NCBI RefSeq assembly: GCF_000499845.2
Contig: NC_023749.2
Location: 6,915,030 to 6,979,029 of the forward strand
Source: Phaseolus vulgaris
Taxonomy: Eukaryota; Streptophyta; Magnoliopsida; Fabales; Fabaceae
Reading direction: 5' to 3'
DNA: 64,000 nucleotides
Shown: piece by piece, positions 53,070 through 64,000 of the stretch
How positions within the stretch are numbered: the stretch's first letter is position 1
Layout of the letters: each line of letters opens with the position of its first letter
The notes under the pieces: generated by a model
What the model was told of the DNA's origin: nothing
What the model saw: the letters and a program-made list of their open reading frames with translations, nothing else
Databases searched by the model: none
Translations under genes and position numbers: made by a program

Positions 53070-53860
53070 ATGTCTTGACCTCATCAACTTTAGGGATGAT
53101 GTCGGAAATGATCTTGTATTAACAATTGGATGTAGATCTCTAAATTATAACCACGAGGGGTAGTTCTTAGGAGAGGTGATTGGATTTCTCTAGCTTTTTT
53201 TGTGTACGTTTTCATGGATGTTTGGATGGAACATATGGTATTTGTTGATAGTTTTAGGCATTCGATAGTGTAGCTAAACTTTAGATATTGGATTTTAGCT
53301 ACCTCCCCTTGGAAATTGATTGTATCCAAATGTTGTATCTCTTCTGCTAAATGTGATTGTTTGAATTTAAGGAGGGTGAAATGTGTCTTTTCCATTTTAT
53401 GGCATTCGATGATACAAAATTTCTTGAGATGAAATTTGACAAAGACATTTTCATCACGCCCCTCGATGGAGAAGCCAGTGAAAGACATTCTGACACGCCC
53501 CTCGGTGGCAAAGACTGTTAAATCAACATCTTCCTCGTAGATAGCAGTTAAGCTTTTTAAACCGAGAATAAAAGATTGGAGGTTTTTTATATTAGTGGAA
53601 CAAGAATTTGACAAACTTAGCAAGCTCTTCAGTTTTTTGCAATTACTAATGTCAATCTTCATCAGAGAAGGAGGGTCATTCCATGACAGGGTAGCAGATA
53701 AGCATTCCCATTGATCATTATTGATATAATATTTGATGCAGATGTTGATATAATAGCAGCAGTGTGAGGCCATTCTGATACTATTAAATATTGAATATTC
53801 ATGAAACTGATGACTAGTATTACTATTGACGGTTAACTGAACCATTAATGTTATTCACAA
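53070..53860 (-). pseudogene. LRR fragment of an NLR gene, copy 2
   Basis: Open frame of 251 aa (53845-53090) with NNDQWECLSATLSWNDPPSL, MKIDISNCKKLKSLLSLSNS, and an LKSLTAIYEEDVD stretch. It parallels the C-terminal LRRs of the neighbouring NLR (ESLTAICKEDI). It lacks any N-terminal coiled coil or NB-ARC. The start codon is where homology begins, so a functional protein is doubtful. Flanking sequence matches copy 1 at 51360-52110. Confidence 0.6.
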
Positions 53861-54352
53861 TCATTAGGTAAAATATAGAAATTGAGAAACTTGCATAAAA
53901 AAATATATAAATTAAAAATATAAAAATAACCATTGAAATTTATAAAATATCTAACCGAACATTATATTTACTCAAATTAAAATAAGTAGCTGAAAAAAAA
54001 GTCATAATTTTTTTTAATAATAACAAAATCGCCATCTATAACTTATTTACAATTCAAATTTTAAATAAAGATAAATCTCATAACTCTAACCACACTACTT
54101 CCTCAATTTTAAAATAATAGTATTTTAACCTTGTCACTCATGATAAAGAAAATGCTCAATTAATACAAAATCAGATAAAAAAAATTTCAAAATTTCAATT
54201 ATTTTTGTTTCTCTCTTCAATTCAAGCAGTATTTTATTGATTTCTTATAATTATAAGAAGGGTATGTAGAAAGAAAATATTGAAGTTCTCAAATCTAATT
54301 ATGGAGAAAGAATAAAGACTAAGCGTATCATAATTGGAATCAACACAATCAA
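53861..54352. other. AT-rich spacer downstream of the NLR gene
   Basis: No gene or clear repeat seen. Confidence 0.5.
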
Positions 54353-54521
54353 TCATAAAGCAACGTATTCTATTCTGGGATGACATGAATTGGGACAATG
54401 ATTGAAGACCAATTTAAGCCCAGATTTACAGACTAAAATCCCCTTGCACACCATCTTTAATTTTGGTAAATATGTTACTACTAAAGTGGTCAACTTAGGG
54501 AGTGTAATTTTGATACCATCA
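54353..54521 (-). other. Out-of-frame LRR tail of the NLR gene
   Basis: The minus-strand frame 54535-54353 reads SYDDGIKITLPKLTTLVVTY then PKLKMVCKG, a typical last-LRR segment of RPS2-like proteins. It is shifted relative to the main frame, which stops at 54522. Either a small indel near 54525 truncated the protein by about 55 residues, or a short intron joins them. I saw no good splice pair. Confidence 0.55.
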
Positions 54522-57500
54522 TCATAACTCTGCAAATATCTGTTCCATTGAATGGCAGTCTGATACAGATAGACACTCCAGGTTTTGAAGTTGTGGCACT
54601 AAGCTTGGTGTCAGCAACGTCTTTATTCCACGACAATGGTAGATATCAAAGTGTTTGAGATTAGAAAAGATGCCTCTGGGGGACGGAGGTGGTATTAAAT
54701 TCGCAATATCTTCCTTGCAGATAGCAGTTAAACTTTCCAAATTACAAAGACTCAAATATTGAAGGCTTTCGATATTAGCGCATAAGGAACAAGACAAACA
54801 GAATAAGCTCTCTAGGTTAGTGCATCTAGTAACAGAAATTTCCGTCAAATGCTTAGGACAATTTGACGACAGAGGAGCACAAAAGCATTCCCATTGATCA
54901 TTGTCTTCTACAGATAATATTGCTAGGTCTCTCGGGAGGGCATATGAGAATTCTTTGCAATCTCCAATGTTTATAGTTCGGCACTCAAATTCAATAGGAG
55001 TTTCTTCGAAGGTAAAATACTTTTTGTCATTCCAATCCTGATAATGGATAAGATAAGTTTGAGGTCCATAACCGCTGTCCAGGGTTTCTCGCACATAACG
55101 GTTGAGGTTATCCCCATCCACAAACCTTCCTGAAAAACATTCAAGCATAGTCATCCCCTTTACATCCTCTACACTTATACTTGAACTACCCCAGACATTC
55201 AGGTATTGAATATTGGTCAAACTAGGGAGAAAACTTCCTGGTACCAACTTCAAATTGTCATTCATCGACAGATCTAGCAATTCCAACTTCATTAGATTTT
55301 CCAAACCTTCAGGTGCTGCTTGGATGAAACAATATGAAATCTGCAATCTTAATAATGACTGTAGCTCCCCCAATGGAGGTATATATTCCAATTTTGAACA
55401 TTCTTTGAGGGTTAAAGAAGTGAGAGACCTCAAGTTAGACAGCGAATGAGGCAAACATGTTAACTCTTCATTTTGTGATAAATCAAGTGTTGTTAGAGCA
55501 TTCATGTGTGTGAAAAAACACTCTGGAATACGTTTAATCAAATTTTCAAATAAAAACAAGGTGGACAAGCGTGGACAATTAGGAGAAGTGCCCTCTGGAA
55601 TTTCTTGTATCATGTTTTTAGGCAGAGAAACTGCTTCCAAATCAATTGTCCATTCCCGTATGTGAGTTATCTTTTCCATAGCTTTATTACATTTTACCAT
55701 CATGTTAATGCCACTCTCCTTCAAGATATTCCACGCCATTTTCCTCACCAGACCATTCATTTTTACTCTCCTCGCGAAAACAAAACTACCCGACAATAAA
55801 GAATGGTTTATGAGTTTATTCACCATGACATACCCCTCATCAAATATTTCCTTCAAACTACTCTTTCCATTCAACAATCCCCTGTCAGCAAGCTTCATAA
55901 TCAAATTATCAATTTCGAAATCATTAGCTAACAATGCACAATACAAGAAACATTTTTGCACGTCCTTTTCATTTAAATTATCATAGCTGCGTCTTAGTAC
56001 ACTTAAAACTTCTTCCTGCATCTCCACTTCCATTTCCAATGTGTCAAATCTATTCAGCGCATGTCTCCACCAATACAAGTCAAATTTTCCTTTCATGATT
56101 CGAGCAATCACACTGATTCCAAGTGGTAAACCATCACATTCCCTTACAACAGATCTTGCAATATTTTCCACTTCAGGATGAAGTGTTGAAGGTGTCCCAA
56201 GGTGTCCGTGTTTTAGTAAAAACAACTCCCAAGCTTCGTCAAAATCACGGAAAGGGCTCACAGTTATCATATTAATTGACTCACAATCCATCTGTTCAAA
56301 CACATTTTTCAAACGACTTGTGATGATCAATTTAATACCCTTTATTCCAAGAGGAATTCCCACCTTTTCTAGATCAATATATTTCCAAACATCATCCAAA
56401 ATAACTACTATCTTTTCTCTTTTTTCTAACTCTGATGCCAAAATCATTGCTCTTCTTCTCTCATCATCTCCCGAAAGTCTTACCTTTATTATTTCTGCAA
56501 TGTGCTGTTGCAATTTGAAAATGGTGAAATTATGGGAAACAGTGACCCATAAGACATCCTTGAAAGTTTTGTTTCTTTTTATCTCACTATGCATGTAAGT
56601 TGCTAGGAATGTTTTTCCCACTCCCCCAGTTCCACATATGCCAATCATCAAAACTCTATCATCTTCCAGAAGCTTCTGAATCTTCCTAACATTTTTCCCA
56701 AATTTGCTACCAACAAATTCATTTGACAAAACCGAAGGCTTCTTTACCTCATGCTCTTCCACTTTTTTAGTTAACCATTGTATTTTGTTAAATTCTTCTG
56801 ATATTTCAGGCAAATATATTTCTTCTTCTACAACAGAGAAACACTCAAACTGATTCAGTGAGTTCTTTATATCAACAGCTCGTTGTTTCATGTCCTGCAG
56901 TCCGCACAACCAATGATCAACCTCTCTCTTGCGCTTCTTGCCACGTGACTCCAACAACTGTAATTGTGTCTGAATGTCGTCTTCTTTACTTCTCAGATTG
57001 GATATAATCACATCTAACTTACTTTGCAAAGTAGTCCTCAAAGTACCATTATGAGCTTCATAATCTGTTTCATTGTTTTGGTGAAACTTAAATCATTTAA
57101 AGTAATAATATATTTAAACAAGGAAAAAAAAATACAAATACATTTTAAAGTACAAAATCTAATTAAACAGTATTTTATTTCTTCGTTTTTCCTTTTATTC
57201 GATTTTTGAATAGAAGTTTTAAATATATATTACTTTATCAAAATAATATATATATTTTTTCAGAAAAAATATTTAATTAAAAGTATTAAATTTTATGTTT
57301 TTTTTCAATATTATTTTTAATTTTTATCTTTTTACTTATTAATTTTAGTTATTTTTTATTTTTTTTCATCAATAATTATGAGAGATTTGAAATAAGCAAA
57401 AACTAGCCCATGAGAAATACTACTATTGATATAAAATAAACAAAAGTTTAGAAATGATTAAAAACTTATAGTACTAAAATAAAAAATTTAATCAAAAACT

Positions 57501-58600
57501 TAATTAGCGATAATAATTTTAAAAAAGAGTAAATAACCTCAAATAGTTGTGCTTTACAATTCCAACACACATAATAAAATGTGGTTAATTTTTTTTAATA
57601 TATATATATATATATATATTCACATTAAGAAATTTAAAATTATACATGTTGAAACACCAAAATAAAAATTGACCATTAAAAACTAAAATAAGAAAAAAAA
57701 ACTATATATATTGCATGACCTAAATAAAATGATAAAAATATTTGTGCGAAAATAAGAAAAAAAGAAGATAATGGAAGGGTAAGTAGAATGCATACCTTGT
57801 AATGATGCACACCTTTCAGGGTTAAGTGCATTATCAACCATTTCTATATCACCTAGATCACCTTCAACCACTTCAATGCAAAAAGAGATGTAGATAAAAT
57901 TAAAATCTATTCATTTTTTAAATTTAAACTAAAATCAGAAAAAATTTAAGGTAGTAATTAAGGTAAGTTTATGAAGACATATACAAACAAAATGATGATT
58001 GAAAATCAAGCTATCTTGTATCACCTAAAAAATAAAGCACTCAGAATGAAGGGAAACAAATAAAGACAAAAAAAAAATCTATTAGAAAGTTGCATAGAAA
58101 GTTGCATACCTCCTAATAATGTTGATCCTGTTTCATGGTTAATTGAACCACCAACAATATCAGTCATTTCCCCAACCCTTTCGGCCACTTCAATAAAACA
58201 TAAAATATGAGATGATTAAAAAAAAACAATAACATTTTTCTGCTCTTTCATATTATTTTATACTGCTGTATGATTTAGACTTAAAGTTTATTCTTGGGTT
58301 AATTAAGTAATAACGTTTAAACAAAATACAGAAAAAAGAGTATGTGAGTGAGAAATAAAAAATAGTTGTACCTTGTGATGTGGTGATGACATTTATATGT
58401 TGTTGGGAATGATTTGAAGCTGAGATATGGTTAGGAAGAGAGGAGCATATACGAATGCCTTTTCCTTGTATTCGATCAACATGTGCTTTAATTCTTGAAA
58501 CTCCTCCTCTGAATTTCAGTCCACAGTGTTTGCACTTCAACCTACCATCTTCTTCAACAGAAACTTGATTCCAGTACTCCTCATCTTTAGGTCTACCCAT
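54522..58600 (-). CDS. BED zinc finger-CC-NBS-LRR disease resistance protein (4 exons, about 974 aa)
   Basis: Intracellular immune receptor of the CNL class. Exons: 58600-58372, 58187-58110, 57870-57796, 57064-54522; all introns are phase 1 with GT-AG ends. Exon 1 encodes a BED zinc finger (MGRPKDEEYW, CKHCG, SRIKAH). Exons 2 and 3 are short acidic linkers. Exon 4 has an RPS2-type coiled coil (VDHWLCGLQDM), P-loop GTGGVGKT at about 272-279, kinase-2 VVILDDVW ending about 354, LIITSRL, GLPL at about 439-442, QKCFLYCALLAND, then LRRs. The MHD motif reads MNG at about 563-565. A shifted LRR tail follows the stop. Start chosen at MGRPKDE because BED domains usually begin so; the frame is open upstream. 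BED-NLRs are known in several plants, where the BED is thought to be an integrated sensor. Confidence 0.88.
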
Positions 58601-61600
58601 TATTATTATATTTTCCTCTGCCCACAAAATGAAATCTACTGCGGTAGTGTTGTAGGGTTGAAGTAACCATTCACAGCATCCATTGACTTTGATTACAAGT
58701 GAGTATCCAAGTATTATGAAATGCAAAATTAGATAAATAAGGAAAAATTGTTTTACTTGTTGGATCATGGATAAATAATGGAAGACAAAGCAATCATTTC
58801 CATTGGAAAATCAGAGAAAGAAGAGGGAATTACCGAATGGAGCCCTTCTTCCAAGTGGTTGATTACTGAATGCAGCAACTTAGTCTCTTTTAACATATGA
58901 AATTATGTTTGAAAATGTAGAAGTGATTTGAGAGAGAAAGAGCAAAAATAGAGAAGATGCATCTGAAGTTGGAGAGATTTGGTAGAAATTTGCATCTGCA
59001 GAAAAGTAAAAGACACTTGCTGATAGCTCCAAAGAAAGAGTCGGCATTAACTGTTTGGTGAAAAAATTACAAAAATGGTGCAAGCAATTTGACACTCTAA
59101 ATAAGTATATCGGCTCTAAGTTGCATTGGGGTTTAGGCATTCAGTTTAAATCTTTTTTACACCCAATATCATAATTAATATTTGTTCATGCAAATGATCA
59201 TTTTTTTAAATTTAATGTATTTTATTTTTAAAAAATAGTTAATAACGTGTTTTTATTTTGAAAAATAATTAATTTTGTTTTAAATTGTATCCATCTTAAA
59301 CTCTATTTCACGAAAATAATTTAATTTTTTTAAAATAACAAAAATATTTTTAACTTTAACTACATTTAAAAAATAATAAATATTATTAATTTATTTAGAA
59401 TACTTTATATATATTTTTTGTATATTAAACTTGATTTAGGATAAGTTAGTTTTTTTATAAAAAAAGTTAGTTTTAATTCTTAAACTTTATTTATGATTAT
59501 TTTAAATAAAACAAATTAATTTTTTAAAAAAAATAAGAACATATATATATATATATATATATTATCTTAAATAATGATTTTTATAGTCAAAGTAATTAGT
59601 ATTTTAATTAAAATGAAAATTTAAAACCTAATTAAAAGTTAATTTTAAAATTATATACCATTAAAGAAAATTTAATACAAATAAATATTCAGTTGATATG
59701 AAGCAAGAATTTATTATAGACATATTTAAAAAAAATATTAATTATTACTTTGTGTAGAAAATAATTCAATTGACTAAAATATATTTAAGGAACGATTTTT
59801 CATGTATGTAATTTTTGTTGCGTTTATGTATTTTTGGTGTCAAATTGCACTATATTTGTAATTTTTTCTCTTAAAGTTGCATGTTTTCAGATGAGATCTT
59901 TTGCTTTTTATATTAGACGATAAATATGAAATTTTTTTATATTTTAAATTTTTCAGTTGTAACTACTTTTAGTTACATCTGTTTTATAATTTGTAATTCG
60001 CACAACTTCATCTCATAACCGATTTTATAAATATAACCGATTTTATAAATATGAGTTAAAATTAGGTGCAGTTCGTAATAAATTTTGACTCTATTTTTCC
60101 AATTTGAACGCAAGTGTGAACATATTCCTCGAACAAAGAATAAAATAATCCAATGTTATTTCAATATATTTGGTCTACTTCAAAAGCAGAAACATTGGCC
60201 CACATCATCTAACTCAGATTTAGGGACAGAAAAACAAATTTTTTTTTAAGTTTGGTTTAGATTTAAGGAGCATTGTTTGATTTTGTTAAGTTAGCGAAAT
60301 GAGTGTTTAGAATGTCGGCAGCATGAATGTGAAGGTGGGGTGTGATGACTTCTTGTAACATAATCATTATCCAACTCCAACTTTCCTTTCCTTTTCCATG
60401 GAAATAACACCACGTGATTGCTTTCTTCTTCCTTCCAATGCCACCTTTTTCGCAAAATAACCTACTCTCTTACAAAAATGGTTGTGATACAATTTTTCTG
60501 ACACTTGAAAATGAAGTCATTTTTCGATATAATTAGTTTGATTTTACCTCCTCCACATGTCAGAAATATCTTTATAATAAAGTTTTTATTTTTCAAAAAC
60601 AATTTCATTTTGATATAAAAGAAAAAAGAAAATTGTTCCATTTTTGTAAAAAAAATAAATTTCTTATAAAAAGGTATCACTATGCAACCTGACATTTTGA
60701 CTAGACTGACACATCAAGTAACAACAATTTTCTGCTATCACATGAAAAAGTTATTATTAAAAAAAAGATATTATTAAAAAAAGAAAAAAGATATTATTAT
60801 AAAAAAATAGAAAATAAAAAATTTGGGAGAATTAGACCAAAATTCAAGTTAACAAAAACGATACATAGGTAAAATATACATATTCATAAAGAATTCTAAG
60901 AATAGACTAAATGGAAAGCTATTATACCAATGAAATATTTCTCAATAAATATTAAATTAGTCAACTTATCAGCACACGCATCACATCCTTTTACGAAAAG
61001 TATGAGTAACTTTAACTCCAATGATTTTTTCATAATAATTAAGACAAATATTTTATGGATTTCGAAACATTCAAAAAATATTTGTCCTAACACTAAATAC
61101 AGCACAAACCAAAACATAATCCGATCAAAAAAATTTAATATTATTTTTAGCTAAAATTAATGTTTGATTTTCATGATTTATACAGTTTTTTTCATACCCA
61201 TGAAATAGATAATGTATATACAATTATAAAAATATAATTTATTTTAATTGAAAATAATAGAAATAGGTAAAAGATGTTATTAGCCATCTCAGAACCAATA
61301 TGGTTTTGTGATATGCAGATGTGAATATGGAGGAGGAAGACGAAACAAGAGTCTTGAATATCAGTTCTACAATGGTAGAGAGTTAAAATCTGAAACAAAA
61401 TATCTGAATGAATTAAAAACATTATAGTTTAAGTGTGAAAGGTACCCAGAAACACACGTCACATCATAAATAAATGTCTTTAAAATCTTAACTGCGTTGA
61501 GGTTCACTTATCTACCTATTGGATAACAGGTTGTGTGACTCTTGCCGACAAAGAAATTAAGGCATGTCAGTGAAGAAACAATTTTTTTCCCAAGAACACT

Positions 61601-62103
61601 ATTTGTTTTGAATTCTGGTTTATTTCATTTTAATTAGTAAAATTGATTTTTTTCAACTGTTAAACGTGATTGAAATTTATTTTAAATAAAAAAGTATGTC
61701 CCAATATTAAAATCGATTGCTAATGTAAACTGAAAAACTTTTTTAAGAGCTTCTCTTGTTTAATGATGACCTGTCGAACTTAAAAGATGTTTTTATATTA
61801 CCCTCTTCATTTACATTAATTAGGTCATGTTGATTTAATTTTTGACGGATTATGTATAAATTTTACATACAAATATTCTTAATAATTTATACAAAATATT
61901 GAAAACATAAAATAAATATAATTAATATCTTCAAAACATAAATACTTTCTTTATTTAGAAGGATTAAAAAAATTCAAATATGAAAGAATTCCTATAAATA
62001 ATTTTTTAATACAATAAATGTTTTTAAATAAATATTTTTTATCTTGTTTCCTTAACTCATTTTCTTAAACGTGTCTGCCATGTGACAGAAAAGGATTGAT
62101 CGC
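58601..62103. other. AT-rich intergenic DNA upstream of the NLR
   Basis: 58601-59150 is probably the 5' UTR and promoter of the NLR; an intron in the UTR is possible. Beyond that the DNA is AT-rich, with a (TA)n run at about 59541-59562. A loosely symmetrical stretch at 60470-60700 could be a decayed hairpin element. No coding region recognised. Confidence 0.45.
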
Positions 62104-62404
62104 TAACTTTCATCAATATATTTAATAAGAAATTTTAGCCAGGTTTCCTTGAGACTCTTTTTTCAACATATCCAAATGCATTACAGATCCTGAAAGGTTC
62201 ATGGAGTAAATCACCAATTTTATTATGGATAGTGAGTACACAAATATGATACATTCATACATGAATAGACTGATAAATTTCTTACATTGTTGCTCCAAAA
62301 GGATGATGAAACTATGCCATTAGATACATTCTGAATTACAAGCACATGGTTTGTTATGTGTGACACTAATTCTGATGCTGTCATATCACATCATATCACA
62401 TGTT
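62104..62404. repeat. 316-bp duplicated segment, copy 2
   Basis: Matches 50930-51245 in the same orientation (AAGAAATTTTAGCCAGGTTT, CTGAAAGGTTCATGGAGTAA, GAATAGACTGATAAAT). It has a short ATCACATC duplication at its right end. It lies 11 kb away, on the far side of the NLR gene. Confidence 0.85.
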
Positions 62405-62559
62405 TCTTCATATTTTGAATAGGAAAATGATTATTTGACACCTCCAAACTGTTTGCTCCAATTTACACCTGTGTGACGTGGAGGAATGGATGATGTGGCA
62501 TGGGCACTTTTGGTATTTTTGGTAAAAGCAACGTGACATGTGATCTAAAAACGGGGAAG

Positions 62560-62837
62560 AGTGTATTACGGTTTGAAATTCAAATTTCCCGCAAGCATAG
62601 GAACGTGTAGAGATAGACAAACGGTGACTTCGGTGACGAAGTTGTGTACGGTGACGGCGGAGAGGGCAAAGGTGTGAACTGACGGTGACGGCGGAGTAGT
62701 GACAGTGGTTTAGTGCGAACTGACAGTGGTTTAGTGCGAACTGACGGCGGAGTAGTGCGAACTGACGGTGGTGTGCGAAACGCTGCGAGGAAGGAGGAGA
62801 AGGTGGTTTGCGAAACGCTACGAGGAAGGAGGAGAAG
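62560..62837 (+). other. GC-rich exon-like block with GACGGTGACGGCGG repeats
   Basis: An island of higher GC ending AGGAGGAGAAG|GTAAGTGTG, an excellent splice donor at 62837/62838. Inside are short irregular repeats (GTGACGGCGGAG, TAGTGCGAACTGACGG, GCGAAACGCT-CGAGGAAGGAGGAGAAGG). No ATG-initiated frame of note, so it may be a 5' UTR exon of a gene to the right, or part of a transposon. The minus-strand frame over it is a repeat shadow. Confidence 0.4.
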
Positions 62838-63449
62838 GTAAGTGTGTTTATTTTGGTGTAGTGATTGACCAAATTTGACTGCTATAGTGGATGTATTTGA
62901 GATTGTGCATGCATAACAAGAACCTGTTAAAAAAACATCATCTGTTTATCCAGAAATTTAAAGTTAAAAATTCAATGTGTAGGTAATTTCTTCTTTTTTT
63001 TCATAGACAAGATGATAGGTAATCCTGGGAACTGAATTTGTATAGGGTGTGTGACTGTGAAGGATTTTGGATTGATGTTCTATTTCGTTGGCTGACGTTC
63101 GAAATTGATATACTGAGAAGCAACAAATGTATCTTAGAAATTAACGTGGGTTCATGGCCTAAGTCCTGAAGGGCAGTTAAAGGTTTTTGGTCTCCTAATC
63201 CTTCATATGAAATTTCATGAAAATCTTACAAGTCCTAACACATTTGGTAAGTTGGAGAATCATGTGTTCATAAAAGTACTTGTAATTCCAAAGCCTCCAC
63301 TAAGGTTATTCTTTTTTGGACATTTTGTTAACAGCAAATAGGTATCATCATTTGGTGTACATATTATATTTAGTTTTTTACCCTTGAATATGTATTTGTT
63401 GTCTAGAATACTACAAATATTTTATGTTTCAGCCGGCAAGAGGAATTGT
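62838..63449. other. Possible intron or intergenic DNA
   Basis: No coding signal. A CATAG acceptor-like site at about 63002-63006 precedes ACAAGATGATAGG. This could be a small exon following the GC-rich block, but it cannot be confirmed. Confidence 0.3.
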
Positions 63450-63492
63450 CGCACACACCCAGAAACGAAGTCAGTATATTAAATTTCTATCT

Positions 63493-64000
63493 CATTGGTA
63501 CCCTTATAGTGTAAGTGGGGACCCATGTGTTAATAAGTGGGGAACCAATAATAACTTTTTGCATGCTGATTATCTTCATTTTATTTTTCAGATTCTTGTA
63601 TTTGGAACTGAATGTTGTGTGTAGTTGACAATAGTTGGATGGAATGAATCTTATTTGGGTGTGTTTTAGCATGATGTGGTGTTCATTGGAACCCTGGTAG
63701 TGAAAGTGGGGACCCATGTGTTAATTAGTGGGGACCCATGAGTAACTTTGTGCTTGCTCATCGGCTTCAATTATTTTTTTTTTATTCCTGGAACTAGAAA
63801 TGAATATGGTGTGTAGTTGAGACAAAGTTGGATGGTATAAATGTTAATTGACTGGGTTTTAGCATGATGTGGTGGTCATTGGAACCCTTATAGTGTAAGT
63901 GGGGACCCATGTGTTAATAAGTGGAGACCCATGAGTAATTTTCTGCATGTTCATTGTCTTCAATTTTGTTTTTGCATTCCTGTAAGTGGAACTGAATGTT
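63493..64000 (+). repeat. About 192-bp tandem repeat, at least 2.6 units, continuing past the window
   Basis: Units start at 63493, 63684 and 63877 (spacing 191 and 193) with CATTGG-ACCC-T-TAGTG-AAGTGGGGACCCATGTG. Each unit then has ATGAGTAA-TTT, TTGTC/CGGC-TTCA and GTGTGTAGTTGA. The array runs off the right edge. It may be a subterminal or internal repeat of a DNA transposon, or a local satellite. Confidence 0.85.

Noticed and set aside
58601..58768. Extension of the BED-NLR upstream of MGRPKDE to a Met at 58768
   Set aside because: The extra 56 residues are hydrophobic, AT-driven and unlike BED-NLR N-termini. The canonical BED start is preferred, though the frame is open.
58880..59140. 86-aa minus-strand frame upstream of the NLR
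   Set aside because: No domain. It lies where a 5' UTR or promoter is expected.
62408..62872. 154-aa minus-strand frame rich in Arg/His/Ser
   Set aside because: Produced by the GACGGTGACGGCGG-type repeats. Composition follows the repeat and no domain is visible.

Overview
The window is nuclear DNA from a flowering plant, most likely a legume. Genes contain GT-AG introns, intergenic DNA is very AT-rich, and LTR retrotransposons are abundant. One 120-bp repeat (4322-4441) looks like a TRIM/solo-LTR family I associate with legumes. The species cannot be fixed from the sequence alone.

Layout. (1) 1-5.6 kb: an isolated exon-like fragment, a large inverted repeat made of decayed hAT transposase (about 0.98-4.24 kb), and a 120-bp TRIM-like element with a perfect 5-bp target duplication. 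(2) 5.6-20.3 kb: a 6.0-kb direct tandem duplication. Each copy carries a fasciclin-like arabinogalactan protein gene (FLA-A, FLA-B) and the 3' half of a beta-galactosidase gene. Only the second copy runs on into a complete 19-exon, 833-aa BGAL8-like gene (20307 to 14683, minus strand). (3) 20.3-24.2 kb: AT-rich intergenic DNA with dispersed repeats, short palindromes and a 240-bp fold-back element. (4) 24.2-33.9 kb: a Ty3/gypsy element, probably Tat lineage, with one stop codon in gag, an open pol frame and a decayed antisense gene before the 3' LTR. (5) 35.7-49.9 kb: four more FLA genes (C, D, E, F), all on the minus strand. FLA-F is split by a young Ty1/copia element that lacks gag. (6) 50-58.6 kb: a retroelement-like Q/Y-rich relic, two LRR gene fragments and a four-exon BED-CC-NBS-LRR gene. 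(7) 58.6-64 kb: AT-rich DNA, a copy of a repeat also found near the LRR fragments, a GC-rich exon-like block, and a 192-bp tandem repeat running off the end.

The main biological theme is cell wall biology. There are six FLA11/12-type genes (two of them identical duplicates, one disrupted) plus degraded FLA pieces, interleaved with a secreted GH35 beta-galactosidase. FLA proteins are GPI-anchored wall glycoproteins carrying arabinogalactan, and GH35 enzymes trim wall galactans. Their adjacency is suggestive, but a functional link is inference. The NLR at the right is an unrelated immune-receptor locus.

Most notable observations: the tandem-duplication junction carries a 7-bp filler that looks copied from an inverted site 65 bp away; a gag-less copia element that has evidently moved recently; a natural FLA knockout; and a BED-NLR with an altered MHD motif, duplicated linker exons and a 3' frame break. 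I saw no CRISPR, tRNA or rRNA features.
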